DNA of 64,000 bases from Bog-950 sp046329515 (GCA_046329515.1 JAXLUM010000001.1:1302001-1366000); one strand, 5' to 3'; shown: positions 18,429 to 27,934, counted from the first letter of the stretch. Numbers and translations are program-made. Notes: a model not told the origin generated them from the sequence alone.

Positions 18429-19958
18429 ATGAAACAAGTTTCCCTGCTTGCTTTATTTACTATCCTTTTTGCCCCTGCATTCAGTTGGGGCCTTACCATT
18501 AAAACCAGTTCAATAATTGAGCAGCCTTCAGTTGAAGTGCTGGGTGATTACAAAGGCTTTTGGTACGTAATAGGCTTTGATAAGCCCGGCAACATGAACA
18601 AGCCGCCGGAGTATAAAATTATGAAGTATACGCCGGGCTTCCCCAGCGCTAAAACATCAATTACCTTTAACTCGTTTGGTGAAAAAACGGTTTACCTGCG
18701 CGCTGCATTTATCGGTGGCAAAATCTCTCTGTTTTACGGCAAGTGCGAAAAAAGAGAAGATGTAAAGTTTATGCTGGATGGCCGTGAGGGGCACAGCCCC
18801 ATGTCGCAGATTTACCGGCAGGATTTTGACCCTGGAACCTTAGAAGGTGTAGGCGGCCCGCAATTAATTTATGATGAGTTGGATGAACATTTTTCAGCCG
18901 CAGGTATGGATATTGCCTACAGCCAGGACCGTAGCAAAGCCGCTATTTTGATTAAGTGTTATTACCGCCAGCAGTTTTATAAAGTAATTCTGTTTGATGA
19001 TAAGGCGGGGCAGGTGTATTCCAAAATTTTCAACTTTAAAGACACAAAGGAATTTTTGCAGTTTCAGGGAATAAGCGTGCACAACAATGGCGAATCGGTT
19101 GTAGTAGCTAAGGTGCGCACAGATGTGGTTACCCTTAACAGCAGTTCAAAAGATAAGAAGGTGGCAAAGTTTTACGTGTTCGGTATTGATAATGCCGGCA
19201 ATACTCCAAAGGCGGAAACGATAGAGTCGCCGGCAAGCGGCCATTATTTAAAAGACCCTACGCTGTCCACACTTTCAACTAACGAAACCGTGGTGGCCTT
19301 TCCTTATACCGATAATGAAAAGAGCAATGCTATAAGCGGTATACTCTTGAAGAAATTCAATGGTAGTTTAAGCGGTGGTGGCTCACGCGATGTTTGTGCC
19401 GACCCGGCCATGTTGGCGCAGGCGGCAGATTTTGGAGTAGGGAAGAAGGATAAGGGATTTCCTTTTCTGGCTATACAACAAATATTACCGTTGGAAGGCG
19501 GAGGTTTTATGGTATTGGCCGAACATCAAAAAGATAGTAAGAAAGACCCTAAGGATACTGTAGCTGTTTGCGAACGTCATTACCTGATAGCTTATCGTTT
19601 TGATGGCGGTATGGCACTAAAGGGCTCAAACTTTATAGCTAAAAAGCAGCTTAGTTCTACTGTGGGCTATTCTTTTTCCGCACGGGCCTATGCGGTGAAG
19701 GGCGATGTTTACCTGTTCTACAATGATAATTGGGAAGCAGATGAAGAACATGGCACTAACCTTATGTGTACGCGTTTACCGGCAGATGGCAGTGCGGCAA
19801 GTACGCAAAAGGTAGTTCATACTTCCGATGATTTTTTCACCAGTATGGAACAGGTGTTTCCGCGGGCTGATGGTAAGGTAATGTTTACTGAAGAAAAACT
19901 GGTGGACTTTGAAGATGTAAGCCGGCAGGTAAAACTGCTTGAGGTTAGCCTAAAATAA
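18429..19958 (+). CDS. Secreted protein of unknown function
   Basis: A 509-residue protein with a signal peptide (MKQVSLLALFTILFAPAFSWG). The body is rich in short beta strands with recurring patterns (FWYVIGFD, AAFIGGKISLFYG, AYAVKGDVYLFYND) spaced as in a beta-propeller. No catalytic motif, lipobox or C-terminal sorting domain is visible. I do not recognise the family. It lies alone between a PI-PLC-like gene and a collagen-like gene and ends at a strong bidirectional terminator. A periplasmic location is inferred from the signal peptide. Confidence 0.75.
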   Translation: MKQVSLLALFTILFAPAFSWGLTIKTSSIIEQPSVEVLGDYKGFWYVIGFDKPGNMNKPPEYKIMKYTPGFPSAKTSITFNSFGEKTVYLRAAFIGGKISLFYGKCEKREDVKFMLDGREGHSPMSQIYRQDFDPGTLEGVGGPQLIYDELDEHFSAAGMDIAYSQDRSKAAILIKCYYRQQFYKVILFDDKAGQVYSKIFNFKDTKEFLQFQGISVHNNGESVVVAKVRTDVVTLNSSSKDKKVAKFYVFGIDNAGNTPKAETIESPASGHYLKDPTLSTLSTNETVVAFPYTDNEKSNAISGILLKKFNGSLSGGGSRDVCADPAMLAQAADFGVGKKDKGFPFLAIQQILPLEGGGFMVLAEHQKDSKKDPKDTVAVCERHYLIAYRFDGGMALKGSNFIAKKQLSSTVGYSFSARAYAVKGDVYLFYNDNWEADEEHGTNLMCTRLPADGSAASTQKVVHTSDDFFTSMEQVFPRADGKVMFTEEKLVDFEDVSRQVKLLEVSLK

Positions 19959-19992
19959 CAACAGCCCGGACCCCCATCCGGACTGTTGTTTG
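19957..19992. terminator. Bidirectional terminator
   Basis: A long hairpin pairs 19957-19964 with 19983-19990 and continues inward as 19966-19970 with 19977-19981, with one mismatch. A-rich and T-rich flanks allow it to work for both the upstream secreted protein and the convergent collagen-like gene. Confidence 0.8.
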
Positions 19993-20013
19993 TAACTATA
20001 GCACAAGAAAAAT

Positions 20014-23000
20014 TTAATTGTCAGAATGGTATAATTCTACCCAATCTGAACCATCCCAAATAAGAGTAGCAGTATCATTAGTGGTCATATCGAAAGTGGC
20101 GCTTAGCTTTAGATTGTTGGCTGTATTATCGTTCATTCTAACGCCATTTGCTGCACCGTTGCCAATTACCTGCAGCACCAATATTTGCCCGGCCTTTTGT
20201 CCATCGCCAAGGGTAATGGAATTGGAGGAAGGTATTTGATTGCAAATCAATTTAAGATAGCTACGGTCGCCAATTGGTACTACCCCTGAAGCGCTAAGAT
20301 TGGTGTCCGGAGTTAATGTTACTGCGCCATCAACTTCAAGGGTGCTTCCCGGTGTTTTGGTGCTAAGGCCGGTATATCCGCCCTTTGTTACCGTTAGTGC
20401 ATTATACCTTGAACTGCTTGCGGAAGTGCCATTGCCAACCACAAAAATCGGGTCAGTATCCACCCATGTGTTTGACGAAGGAGAACCTGTAGTATCGTTC
20501 CAGCGGCCAACAGTAGTACATAAGTAGCTGTTAGAAATTGTTGGCCCTAAGGCAATACCGCCTGCCGCAGAACTACGCGCGGCACCAATTGCAATTGAAC
20601 TATCGCCGGTGGCAATACCGTTGCGCAAGGCCATAGATTTTGCGCCACTTGCTGTAGTTGATTTAATTGCTACTGCATCGCTACCTGTAGCTGTACCGTA
20701 AATGGCAATCGATGAAGCGCCTGTGGCATAGGCCCGGTAACCAAGCGCCATAGCTAAAGAAGAAGTAGTACGGCTTGAACCGCCAAATACATATCCGCCA
20801 TCTGCTGAGTTTGATGAGCCGATTGTATAACCTCCACCGGCGTAGATAGTATCCGCTGCGCCAACTGCGGTTCCTGTACCGCTTATAATGTTACCTGTTC
20901 CTAAGCTAATACCTATACCGCCGCTGTTAATCTTGTTGTTGCGGCCTATGGCGTACGAATAATCATTGCTAACCACATTAGATTCACCAATACTAAAAGA
21001 AGATGCGTTGTTAGTGGTGCTGTTTCCGCCTATAATCATACTGCCTGCGCCATTGGCATGAGATCCATAACCGATTACTACGGCCGCATTGGCGGCAGTG
21101 CTTGAAGCATAACCTATAATAGTGGAGTTAACGATGCTTGCAGAAATGGTATTACCATGACCTATTACTACTGAGTTATCGGATTGCAAACCGATGTTGT
21201 TGGAGTACCCGTGTACAAATGAATAACTTCCATCATTTATGTTATTATAGCCCGAAGTAAAAGAATAGTCAAGATTGGAACTGTTTTGACGGCCAAAAGC
21301 AATGCTGTACCCTCCATTTACGGTTAATGTATCGCCAAATGCAAATGACGAGCGACCGTAGGCCTGCACCCAATTGCCACCGCCAAAGGAATACATGCCG
21401 CAATTGTAATGGTCCCAATAGCCCGTTGGTGTATAACCAAAACGGAAGGCCCTGCGGCCCGGCACCCACATCATACGTGCGCCGGCACCTGACGGGGCTA
21501 CACCGGTTAAACTATCGCCTGTAGCAATTAGGGTTCCGCCACTATCTACGCGTAGCGCTTCAACGTTTTGTCTTTTTACAATTACATCACGTGCATCAGT
21601 AGTGCCAATAAAGTTAGCGGTTTCACTTGTCCCTGCATTGCCTGTAAGCGCCCAGCCGCCACCTCCACCGCCCGAAATTGTTTGCGGTTCCCATTGGCTC
21701 AATGTGTTGTTCCATGCCAATGCCTGACCGTTTATGGGTGTAGTACTTGCTACGTTTCTGTTCTGAATTTTTACTACGGTGTTGGCACCTGGTGCGCCGG
21801 TTACATCACCTGCTAATGTGCTTACGGTGCCTGTAGCACCTGTGGCACCCGTAGGGCCGGCCACCCCGGCATTACCTTGTGCGCCTGTTGGCCCCGTAGG
21901 TCCTGTTGCACCTGCACCTGTAGCCCCGGTAGCACCCGTATTACCTGTAACTCCTTTTTGGCCTGTTGCACCGGTTGGCCCTGTTGGTCCCGTTGCACCT
22001 CCTCCGGCTCCTGTAGCACCCGTTGCACCTGTAGGACCTGCATTCCCTTGTAAGCCCTGCGCACCTGTAGGGCCGGTGGGCCCCGTTACGCCCTGTGCAC
22101 CTGTAGTACCGTTACTTCCTGTATTGCCTTGCGGCCCTGTAACACCGGTGTTACCCGAAGGCCCCTGAACCCCTTGTGCCCCTGTAGGGCCTGTTGGTCC
22201 GGTAATACCTTGCGCACCGGCAACGCCCTGGTTACCCTGCGGGCCTTGTATACCTTGTATGCCCTGGGGGCCAGTTGGCCCTGCAATACCTTGCGAACCC
22301 TGTGCGCCTTGTGCACCTGTTGGCCCGGTTGCACCTTGTATGCCCTGTGCACCGGTGACACCATTAGCACCGGTAGGGCCTGTGGGGCCTGTTGCTCCGC
22401 CGCCACTACCTGTAGCGCCGGTAGGGCCAGTGGGGCCTGTAGCGCCTGTGGCACCACCACCTGAGCCTTGCGGGCCGGTGGGGCCGGTTGCCCCAAACCC
22501 TGTTGCGCCTGTTGGCCCCGTTGGGCCGGTGTTTCCATTGGCACCTGTAGTACCCGTAGGGCCGGCAATACCTTGTTGGCCCTGTATACCCTGGTTGCCC
22601 TGTGCGCCTTGTGGACCTTGTATGCCTTGCGCCCCTGTGGCACCGGTTATACCTTGTATGCCCTGTAAGCCGGTGGGGCCGGTTGCACCTGTGGCACCGG
22701 TATTTCCTTTAGCGCCGCTTGCACCCGTAGCACCGGTTGGCCCTGTTGGGCCGGTTGCCCCGCCGCCTGAACCTTGAGCGCCAGTTGGCCCGGTAGCGCC
22801 TACAGCACCCTGAGGCCCGGTGGCACCGGTTGCTCCCCCCGTACCTGCCGGACCCGTGGGGCCTGTAGCACCCGTTATACCGGGTGATGAAGAGTTTTCA
22901 GCATATAATGCATAAGGCACACTTAGTAATTGCGCATTGCCCATGGAAACAAAGTTGGTTCCCCCGGCGGCATCCATTTCCACCTCTAAATATTTGGCAC

Positions 23001-23295
23001 CACCGCCCCAGTTAATAGAGGCAAAAGTGCCCTGCGTAATTGTGCCGGAGCCTACGCCATGTGTAAACAACCCAAACTGATTGGTGGTTAAAGCTTTGGT
23101 TTCCTGGTAAACAATAGTGCCCGAAGCTGAACCATCGTGTATGGTAAAGCGCAGGTTAATGTTTTGGTTTTGTAATAGCGCATTGCTGTTATTGCGTGCA
23201 ACAGCCTGGTAATTGAACTGCTGTGGCGCTTGCGCAAAAGTTGTTCCCGTCAAAATCAGAAGGAGCAACAGGAAAAGGGTAGTTCTGATTTGCAT
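20014..23295 (-). CDS. Collagen-like surface protein with YadA-type beta-roll head
   Basis: A 1,093-residue exported protein. The signal peptide is 1-21. Residues 23-135 form a conserved N-domain (FNYQAVARNN, LRFTIHDG, QLLSVPYALYAE) shared with the protein at 62062. Residues 139 to about 488 are collagen-like Gly-X-Y triplets in which Y is mostly Thr or Gln (GPTGATGAT), broken by short GGGA or GAGA inserts. From about 640 to 940 come roughly 14-residue repeats with YSFVHGYSNN, VVIGYGSHA and SIAIGAARSS, the pattern of trimeric adhesin head beta-rolls. The C-terminus (ending WVELYHSDN) has no T9SS sorting domain, so the export route is unclear. A trimeric stalk-and-head fibre is inferred. Confidence 0.85.
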   Translation of the reverse strand: MQIRTTLFLLLLLILTGTTFAQAPQQFNYQAVARNNSNALLQNQNINLRFTIHDGSASGTIVYQETKALTTNQFGLFTHGVGSGTITQGTFASINWGGGAKYLEVEMDAAGGTNFVSMGNAQLLSVPYALYAENSSSPGITGATGPTGPAGTGGATGATGPQGAVGATGPTGAQGSGGGATGPTGPTGATGASGAKGNTGATGATGPTGLQGIQGITGATGAQGIQGPQGAQGNQGIQGQQGIAGPTGTTGANGNTGPTGPTGATGFGATGPTGPQGSGGGATGATGPTGPTGATGSGGGATGPTGPTGANGVTGAQGIQGATGPTGAQGAQGSQGIAGPTGPQGIQGIQGPQGNQGVAGAQGITGPTGPTGAQGVQGPSGNTGVTGPQGNTGSNGTTGAQGVTGPTGPTGAQGLQGNAGPTGATGATGAGGGATGPTGPTGATGQKGVTGNTGATGATGAGATGPTGPTGAQGNAGVAGPTGATGATGTVSTLAGDVTGAPGANTVVKIQNRNVASTTPINGQALAWNNTLSQWEPQTISGGGGGGWALTGNAGTSETANFIGTTDARDVIVKRQNVEALRVDSGGTLIATGDSLTGVAPSGAGARMMWVPGRRAFRFGYTPTGYWDHYNCGMYSFGGGNWVQAYGRSSFAFGDTLTVNGGYSIAFGRQNSSNLDYSFTSGYNNINDGSYSFVHGYSNNIGLQSDNSVVIGHGNTISASIVNSTIIGYASSTAANAAVVIGYGSHANGAGSMIIGGNSTTNNASSFSIGESNVVSNDYSYAIGRNNKINSGGIGISLGTGNIISGTGTAVGAADTIYAGGGYTIGSSNSADGGYVFGGSSRTTSSLAMALGYRAYATGASSIAIYGTATGSDAVAIKSTTASGAKSMALRNGIATGDSSIAIGAARSSAAGGIALGPTISNSYLCTTVGRWNDTTGSPSSNTWVDTDPIFVVGNGTSASSSRYNALTVTKGGYTGLSTKTPGSTLEVDGAVTLTPDTNLSASGVVPIGDRSYLKLICNQIPSSNSITLGDGQKAGQILVLQVIGNGAANGVRMNDNTANNLKLSATFDMTTNDTATLIWDGSDWVELYHSDN
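21830..22880 (-). repeat. Collagen-like Gly-X-Thr/Gln triplet region
   Basis: About 350 codons of almost uninterrupted Gly-X-Y triplets lie inside the 20014-23295 gene. The dominant triplets are GPT, GAT, GPQ and GIQ. The antisense frames are also open here and read as proline/valine-rich strings, a by-product of the 9-base periodicity. Confidence 0.9.
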
Positions 23296-23296
23296 G

Positions 23297-23476
23297 TTAT
23301 TTGTTTTTGTTCTTATAAGTGGTTGTCGTTTTGTGTATCCGTAGCTTTTCTTCGGTTATGCTGGTTAGGCCGTTTAAGGGGTCAACCAGAAAAATTTCAT
23401 CGGGAGCTATGCCGTAACCCAGGGATATATTGCTGGTCCTTTTTACAGGTCCTTTTTTTCTTCCCGGTTTTTTCAT
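23297..23476 (-). CDS. Small basic hypothetical protein (uncertain)
   Basis: The frame starting at the ATG at 23476 gives 59 residues beginning MKKPGRKKGPVKR and containing GYGIAPDEIFLVDP, with a lysine/threonine-rich tail. The frame is also open further upstream, to an ATG at 23584 (95 residues). The stop is 1 bp before the start of the collagen-like gene, so the two could be co-transcribed. The mix of a basic head and a compact hydrophobic segment looks protein-like, but I recognise no family and see no clear ribosome binding site. Without it, 23296-23631 would be an intergenic region. Confidence 0.35.
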   Translation of the reverse strand: MKKPGRKKGPVKRTSNISLGYGIAPDEIFLVDPLNGLTSITEEKLRIHKTTTTYKNKNK

Positions 23477-23631
23477 GTAGCAAAAGTGCATGGCTGCCAA
23501 GGCGGCGGGAAACCATTTTTTTTGATTTTCTGCAATTTCAAAATCGGCTGTAGCAATGAAACTGTTTGTAGTAGCGAATGCCATTTAATAAGCTGTTGTG
23601 GAATTGAAATGGGGCTTAGTATCTTGCGGCT

Positions 23632-25131
23632 ATGGCAAAACCTGTGGTTAAAGCAGATCCGCTTTTCATGCTGATAAAAAGTATGACCAAGGCGGAGAAG
23701 CGCTTTTTTAAAATATACTTTAATGCTTTTGCCGAAGGGCATGAGTCAGTAAACATGAAGTTGTATGACCTGCTTGAAGGCATGGATACCTACGACGAGA
23801 AGTTGCTGCTGAAGAAACTGAATGATAAAACCATTCAAAAGAACCTGGCCTCCTACAAAAGCAAGTTGGTGGATGTTATTTTGCGGTGCCTGCAGGCAAT
23901 GGGTGAGGCATCGAGTATAGAATTTGCTAACCTGCAAAAACTGCTTTCGTTAAAACTGCTTTACACCCGCAAGGTGTACGAACTGTGTAAAAAGGAATTG
24001 AGGCAGCTAAAGCAAACGGCCATTGAATTTGAAGACTACCTTTTGCTGTTGGATATAGTCAATTTTCAACGGACCATGATTTTTGATTTACGCTACGACG
24101 ATAGGGATGGCGTAACCCTGGAAAAACTACTGGAGGAAGAAAATGAGTATAGAATGAAGATGGCGAACTACAACCGCTATTATCATTTCTATTCGTTACA
24201 GAAGCTGCTGCTGGTTAAAAAGGGCTGGAACAGTAAAGAAAGCCTTATTGATAAAGAGTTGGTACGTATTACCGGAGATGAACTTTTTAAATCGCCTGAT
24301 ATGGCTTTGTCCGTAAAGGCGAAGTATCTCTATTACATTATTCTGCAGAATCATTACAACCTCTTGTTTGATTCGCGCAACTCCTTTGCTATAAACAAGC
24401 AGTTTCTTCAATTCGCTAAGGAGCATGCCACTTTTTTTACCACTAACCGCGTAAAGTGGATGACGGTAATCTATTATTATCTCCTATCAGCTTCGGATGT
24501 AAACGAGTTTGATGATTACAAAAGAGAATTGAAACGGCTGGAGAGTGTAGAGGTGAAGGGGCCATTCCCCGGTATGGCGCAAGCGGTTTATTATAACATT
24601 ACCGGCATTACCTTTGAAATAGTACAAGGAACCCTTGCCGGTATGCAACGCCTGGCCAATAAAAGCGTAGCAGACCTTGAGACGTTTAAACAAATTGTAA
24701 GGCCCGATGTGCGAAGCCAGATACTGCTGCTTTGTGCCATTGGCCTTATGAAGTACGGAAAAAATGATGAGGCATTTCCCTTTTTAAGCCTGCTTACCAA
24801 CGAATCGGAGAAAGAGATACGACCCGAAATTTTAGCTATAGCCAAGTGCATGCAAATCTATTTTCACCTGGAACGACAGGATTATGAGTTGATAGACAAC
24901 CTGGCACGGTCGGCGCTTCGTTACAATAAAGCCTCTGATATGTGGGATGCTGTATTGGCCGATGCTATTTCGCTGGCCCGTATTTGGGCTAAAAGCGCTG
25001 ACAATAAAGGCGCTGATGAAATTATAGCCCACATTCGCGAAATAGCTCCAAAGCAAACGGGAACATTTAAACTGTTCGCCCACTTTTTGATTGCTTACAT
25101 TAACCGAAGAACAGGTAACATCAAAGTGTAA
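23632..25131 (+). CDS. Helical-repeat protein of an unnamed Bacteroidota family, copy 1
   Basis: A 499-residue protein without a signal peptide or membrane segment, so cytoplasmic. It is almost wholly helical, with heptad-like Leu/Tyr spacing suggesting a TPR-like solenoid. The N-terminal segment (residues 10-30, PLFMLIKSMTKAEKRFFKIY) matches the start of the protein at 29232-30779 (ALFRLIKGLNKNEKGYFKKF). The match continues through a YDE motif and a helix near residues 60-90 (LASYKSKLVDVILRCLQAM against VTKNYLFEQILKSQRAY). The two are clearly paralogues. No catalytic motif is visible; a scaffolding or regulatory role is only a guess. It is followed by a strong terminator and is probably monocistronic. 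Confidence 0.85.
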   Translation: MAKPVVKADPLFMLIKSMTKAEKRFFKIYFNAFAEGHESVNMKLYDLLEGMDTYDEKLLLKKLNDKTIQKNLASYKSKLVDVILRCLQAMGEASSIEFANLQKLLSLKLLYTRKVYELCKKELRQLKQTAIEFEDYLLLLDIVNFQRTMIFDLRYDDRDGVTLEKLLEEENEYRMKMANYNRYYHFYSLQKLLLVKKGWNSKESLIDKELVRITGDELFKSPDMALSVKAKYLYYIILQNHYNLLFDSRNSFAINKQFLQFAKEHATFFTTNRVKWMTVIYYYLLSASDVNEFDDYKRELKRLESVEVKGPFPGMAQAVYYNITGITFEIVQGTLAGMQRLANKSVADLETFKQIVRPDVRSQILLLCAIGLMKYGKNDEAFPFLSLLTNESEKEIRPEILAIAKCMQIYFHLERQDYELIDNLARSALRYNKASDMWDAVLADAISLARIWAKSADNKGADEIIAHIREIAPKQTGTFKLFAHFLIAYINRRTGNIKV

Positions 25132-25135
25132 AATA

Positions 25136-25166
25136 AAACCCCGCCGTTTAGTGGCGGGGTTTATCT
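25136..25166 (+). terminator. Terminator after helical-repeat protein copy 1
   Basis: A 10-bp perfect stem (25136-25145 with 25153-25162) with a 7-base loop and GC-rich core is followed by a short T-rich tail. It starts 5 bp after the stop codon. Confidence 0.8.
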
Positions 25167-25228
25167 TCCTTTCATTAAGGAAGTTGTGACGGGAGGAATC
25201 AGCACAAAAAATATCTTTTAAATAATGG

Positions 25229-25426
25229 TTATCGTATACGTACCAGTTTAGTTTTTAATTCATCCATTCCATCGCAATAGCCTTTTTTATAAGCTTTGTT
25301 GCAACGCATTTCAAATTCATCTAACTCTAACGCCATTGGGCTTGGAAACGGCTGGTCATAAAATCCAATGTTATAATCCTGTTTTCCTTTCTCATAGTAA
25401 TACACTTCTGCCTCATCTGTAGCCAT
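25229..25426 (-). CDS. Small hypothetical protein
   Basis: A 65-residue, tyrosine-rich, charged protein (MATDEAEVYYYEKGKQDY at the start, KAYKKGYCDGMDELKTK near the end). The pattern YxxG...GYCDG is compatible with a small helical protein in which short helices follow a glycine turn. No signal peptide and no recognised family. It fills an otherwise empty interval between a terminator and the fadJ promoter region and is transcribed divergently from fadJ. The amino-acid composition is protein-like; I consider it a likely but unproven gene. Confidence 0.5.
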   Translation of the reverse strand: MATDEAEVYYYEKGKQDYNIGFYDQPFPSPMALELDEFEMRCNKAYKKGYCDGMDELKTKLVRIR

Positions 25427-25761
25427 ACAAATTTCATTTTCACATTATAAAATAGTCGGGAAAAGTTCTTCAGGTTCCTTTGCTCCCAGCAACACTCAGG
25501 ATTGTGTTGCGCTGTTCATGCTTAATTTAACGGCAAAGGCTGAAAAAAGGTTATAGGGTTTATAAATCATTTTTACCAATTGCGTGTTGTAGCTGTTTTA
25601 CCACATAGGCAGTTGATAAATAGAACCGATAATGAAATGAAACCGGTAAAACTTGATCTAAAGCGGGTATAATCATTTCTATGCTTCTATATATCTATGT
25701 GGTTTAGTCATACGGCCTAAGGTTGATAAAGCCTTCCTATATTCGCGCAAAACAAAGAAAC
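25427..25761. other. Intergenic region upstream of fadJ
   Basis: 335 bp between two divergent genes, visibly AT-rich. TATATTCG at 25738-25745 resembles the -7 element used by etfB, but no TTTG partner sits at the proper distance. The in-frame TTG at 25723 lies in this region. I see no hairpin, repeat or coding potential beyond that. Confidence 0.45.
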
Positions 25762-27888
25762 ATGGGTAAGGTGGCCAGTATTGAAAAACAAGGAGAAATA
25801 GCCGTTGTTTGGTTAGACCAACAGGATGATAAGATAAATAAGGTATCGCGCGAGTTTGCCGATGAAATTGACTTGCTGTTTCAGGATTTGGAAAATGATA
25901 ACAGTATTAAGGCTGCTGTTATTATCTCAAAAAAGAAAGACTGGATTGCCGGTGCGGATATTGAGATGTTTCAACAGGTAAAAAAGAAAGGCGACTTTAT
26001 TGACTTTACGCGTAAAGGCCATCAATCGTTAAATAGGCTTGCGGCTTCGCGTAAACCCGTAATTGCAGCAATACATGGCGCCTGCCTTGGTGCGGGAACT
26101 GAAATTGCCCTTGCCTGCCATGGCCGTATTGTAAGCGATGACCGCAGTACCCACTTTGCTTTACCTGAAGTTATGCTTGGCTTGTTACCGGGTGGTGGAG
26201 GAACGCAACGCTTACCGCGTTTAATAGGCATTCAAAAAGCACTGGACATGCTGCTGACCGGCAAAAAGATTTATGCAGGCAAAGCAAAAAGTATTGGCTT
26301 GGCGGATAAGGTGACTACGAAGGAAAGCCTGTTAAACGGCGCAATAGCTTTTGCCAAACAGCTTATAGATAAACCACTACAAAGAGAAGATAAGAGAACC
26401 TTTGTTGAGAAGGTTTTGGAGAGTAATTCTTTTACCCGTGGCATTGTATATAAAAAGGCGAAGGAAATGGTGCTGAAACAAACCATGGGCAATTACCCTG
26501 CGCCTTTGCGAATACTGGAGTGTGTAGAGATTGGAATGGAGCAGGGCATGGAAAAGGGCCTTGATGCAGAAGCCGTGAAGTTTGAAGAATTGATACTGAC
26601 GAACGAAAGCCGACAGTTGATTAATATCTTCTTTAACATGACGGAGAAGAAGAAGAACCCATACGAAGGTAAAGCGCAGATAAAGGAAACAAAGGTGCTG
26701 GGTATGGTTGGCGCAGGTTTTATGGGCGCCGGTATTGCTGAGGTGAGCGCCCTTGACGACATAAGGGTTATATTAAAAGATATAAAAGAAGAAACCCTTG
26801 CCAGTGCTAAGCAAACCATTTGGCAAGACCTTTATAAAAAGGTGAAGCGCAAGAGCATGACGCAGCCTGAGGCTGAAGAGATAATGAACAAAGTGGAAGG
26901 CAGGTTAGATTACCAGGGTTTTGATAAGGTAGATGTGATTATTGAAGCGGTGTTTGAAGAGATAAAACTGAAGCAACGTGTAGTTGCAGAATGTGAAGCG
27001 GCTACTAAGCCCGATACCATATTTGCATCTAATACTTCCGCCTTACCTATTTCGCATGTTGCTGAAAAGGCAAGCAGACCGGAAAATATTATAGGCATGC
27101 ATTACTTCAGTCCCGTGCCTAAAATGCCTTTGCTGGAAATTGTTAAAACACCTAAAACGGCTGATTGGGTTACTGCCAGTTGTTTTGAGATAGGAATACG
27201 CCAGGGTAAAACGGTGATTGTAGTGAATGATGGCCCCGGCTTTTATACTACACGTATTTTAGCGCCGTACATGAATGAATGCTTTCTGTTAATAGAAGAA
27301 GGTTGTGAAGCGGGCTTAATAGACAGGGCCATGAAGAAGTGGGGCTTCCCGGTTGGGCCCGTTACACTGCAGGATGAAGTGGGTATTGATGTTGGCGCGC
27401 ATATTATGACGGGTGAGTTTGCTGAAATGGCAAAGAAGCGCGAAGGCGCCCGAAGCAATGATGCTATACTTAAAATGTTTAAGGATGGCTACTACGGTAA
27501 AAAGAACAAGAAAGGCTTTTACAAGTACGATGAAAAAGGAAAGAAGCAAGGCATAAACGAGGAGTTGTATAAGTACTTCGGCAGCCCGGCCCGCAAAGAG
27601 TTTGCTACCGAAACCATACAACACCGCATGGGCATGATGATGCTAAATGAGGCGCTTTATTGTTTACAGGAAGGTATCTTAGAAAGCCCTACTGATGGAG
27701 ATGTGGGAGCAATTTTCGGTTTAGGTTTTCCTCCGTTTACCGGCGGACCTTTCCGGTATATTGACTACCACGGTGCACCTAAGGTGTTGGCCATAATGGA
27801 AGACCTTGCTGCTAAATACGGTGCGCGCTTTAAGCCTGCGCAAATTTTGCGCGATGTTGCTGCAAAAGGAGAGAAGTTCTATCCATAA
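25762..27888 (+). CDS. fadJ: Bifunctional enoyl-CoA hydratase / 3-hydroxyacyl-CoA dehydrogenase
   Basis: The alpha subunit type of the fatty acid oxidation complex, 708 residues from the ATG at 25762 (an in-frame TTG at 25723 would add 13 unconvincing residues). The N-terminal third is an enoyl-CoA hydratase with GACLGAGTE and FALPEVMLGLLPGGGGTQR, whose Glu residues match the two catalytic ones. The NAD-binding dehydrogenase begins at GMVGAGFMGAGIAEVSA, with the catalytic His in GMHYFSPVPK and the C-terminal domain in GDVGAIFGLGFPPFTGGP. It converts enoyl-CoA via 3-hydroxyacyl-CoA to 3-ketoacyl-CoA in the cytoplasm. No thiolase is adjacent. EtfAB, encoded 24 kb away, would accept electrons from the preceding acyl-CoA dehydrogenase. 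It ends at a long bidirectional terminator. Confidence 0.93.
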   Translation: MGKVASIEKQGEIAVVWLDQQDDKINKVSREFADEIDLLFQDLENDNSIKAAVIISKKKDWIAGADIEMFQQVKKKGDFIDFTRKGHQSLNRLAASRKPVIAAIHGACLGAGTEIALACHGRIVSDDRSTHFALPEVMLGLLPGGGGTQRLPRLIGIQKALDMLLTGKKIYAGKAKSIGLADKVTTKESLLNGAIAFAKQLIDKPLQREDKRTFVEKVLESNSFTRGIVYKKAKEMVLKQTMGNYPAPLRILECVEIGMEQGMEKGLDAEAVKFEELILTNESRQLINIFFNMTEKKKNPYEGKAQIKETKVLGMVGAGFMGAGIAEVSALDDIRVILKDIKEETLASAKQTIWQDLYKKVKRKSMTQPEAEEIMNKVEGRLDYQGFDKVDVIIEAVFEEIKLKQRVVAECEAATKPDTIFASNTSALPISHVAEKASRPENIIGMHYFSPVPKMPLLEIVKTPKTADWVTASCFEIGIRQGKTVIVVNDGPGFYTTRILAPYMNECFLLIEEGCEAGLIDRAMKKWGFPVGPVTLQDEVGIDVGAHIMTGEFAEMAKKREGARSNDAILKMFKDGYYGKKNKKGFYKYDEKGKKQGINEELYKYFGSPARKEFATETIQHRMGMMMLNEALYCLQEGILESPTDGDVGAIFGLGFPPFTGGPFRYIDYHGAPKVLAIMEDLAAKYGARFKPAQILRDVAAKGEKFYP

Positions 27889-27889
27889 T

Positions 27890-27926
27890 AAAAAGAAAGA
27901 GGGCCAATAAGGCCCTCTTTCTTTTT
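27890..27926. terminator. Long bidirectional terminator
   Basis: A perfect 16-bp stem (27890-27905 with 27911-27926) with a 5-base loop, a GGGCC core and A/T runs at both ends. It sits between fadJ and the convergent beta-lactamase-like gene and can serve both. Confidence 0.9.
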
Positions 27927-27934
27927 AGCACTAT

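Noticed and set aside
21779..22777. Long open frames on the plus strand rich in Pro-Val-Ala-Gly (PVAPVGP patterns)
   Set aside because: They are the antisense of the collagen-like Gly-X-Y codons on the minus strand. The periodic repeat keeps several frames open; no start signal or independent protein pattern supports them. The same applies to minus-strand frames at 62628-63683.
25427..25761. Possible regulatory RNA or operator in the fadJ upstream region
   Set aside because: Low-complexity AT-rich sequence with no stable hairpin or repeat that I could trace by eye.
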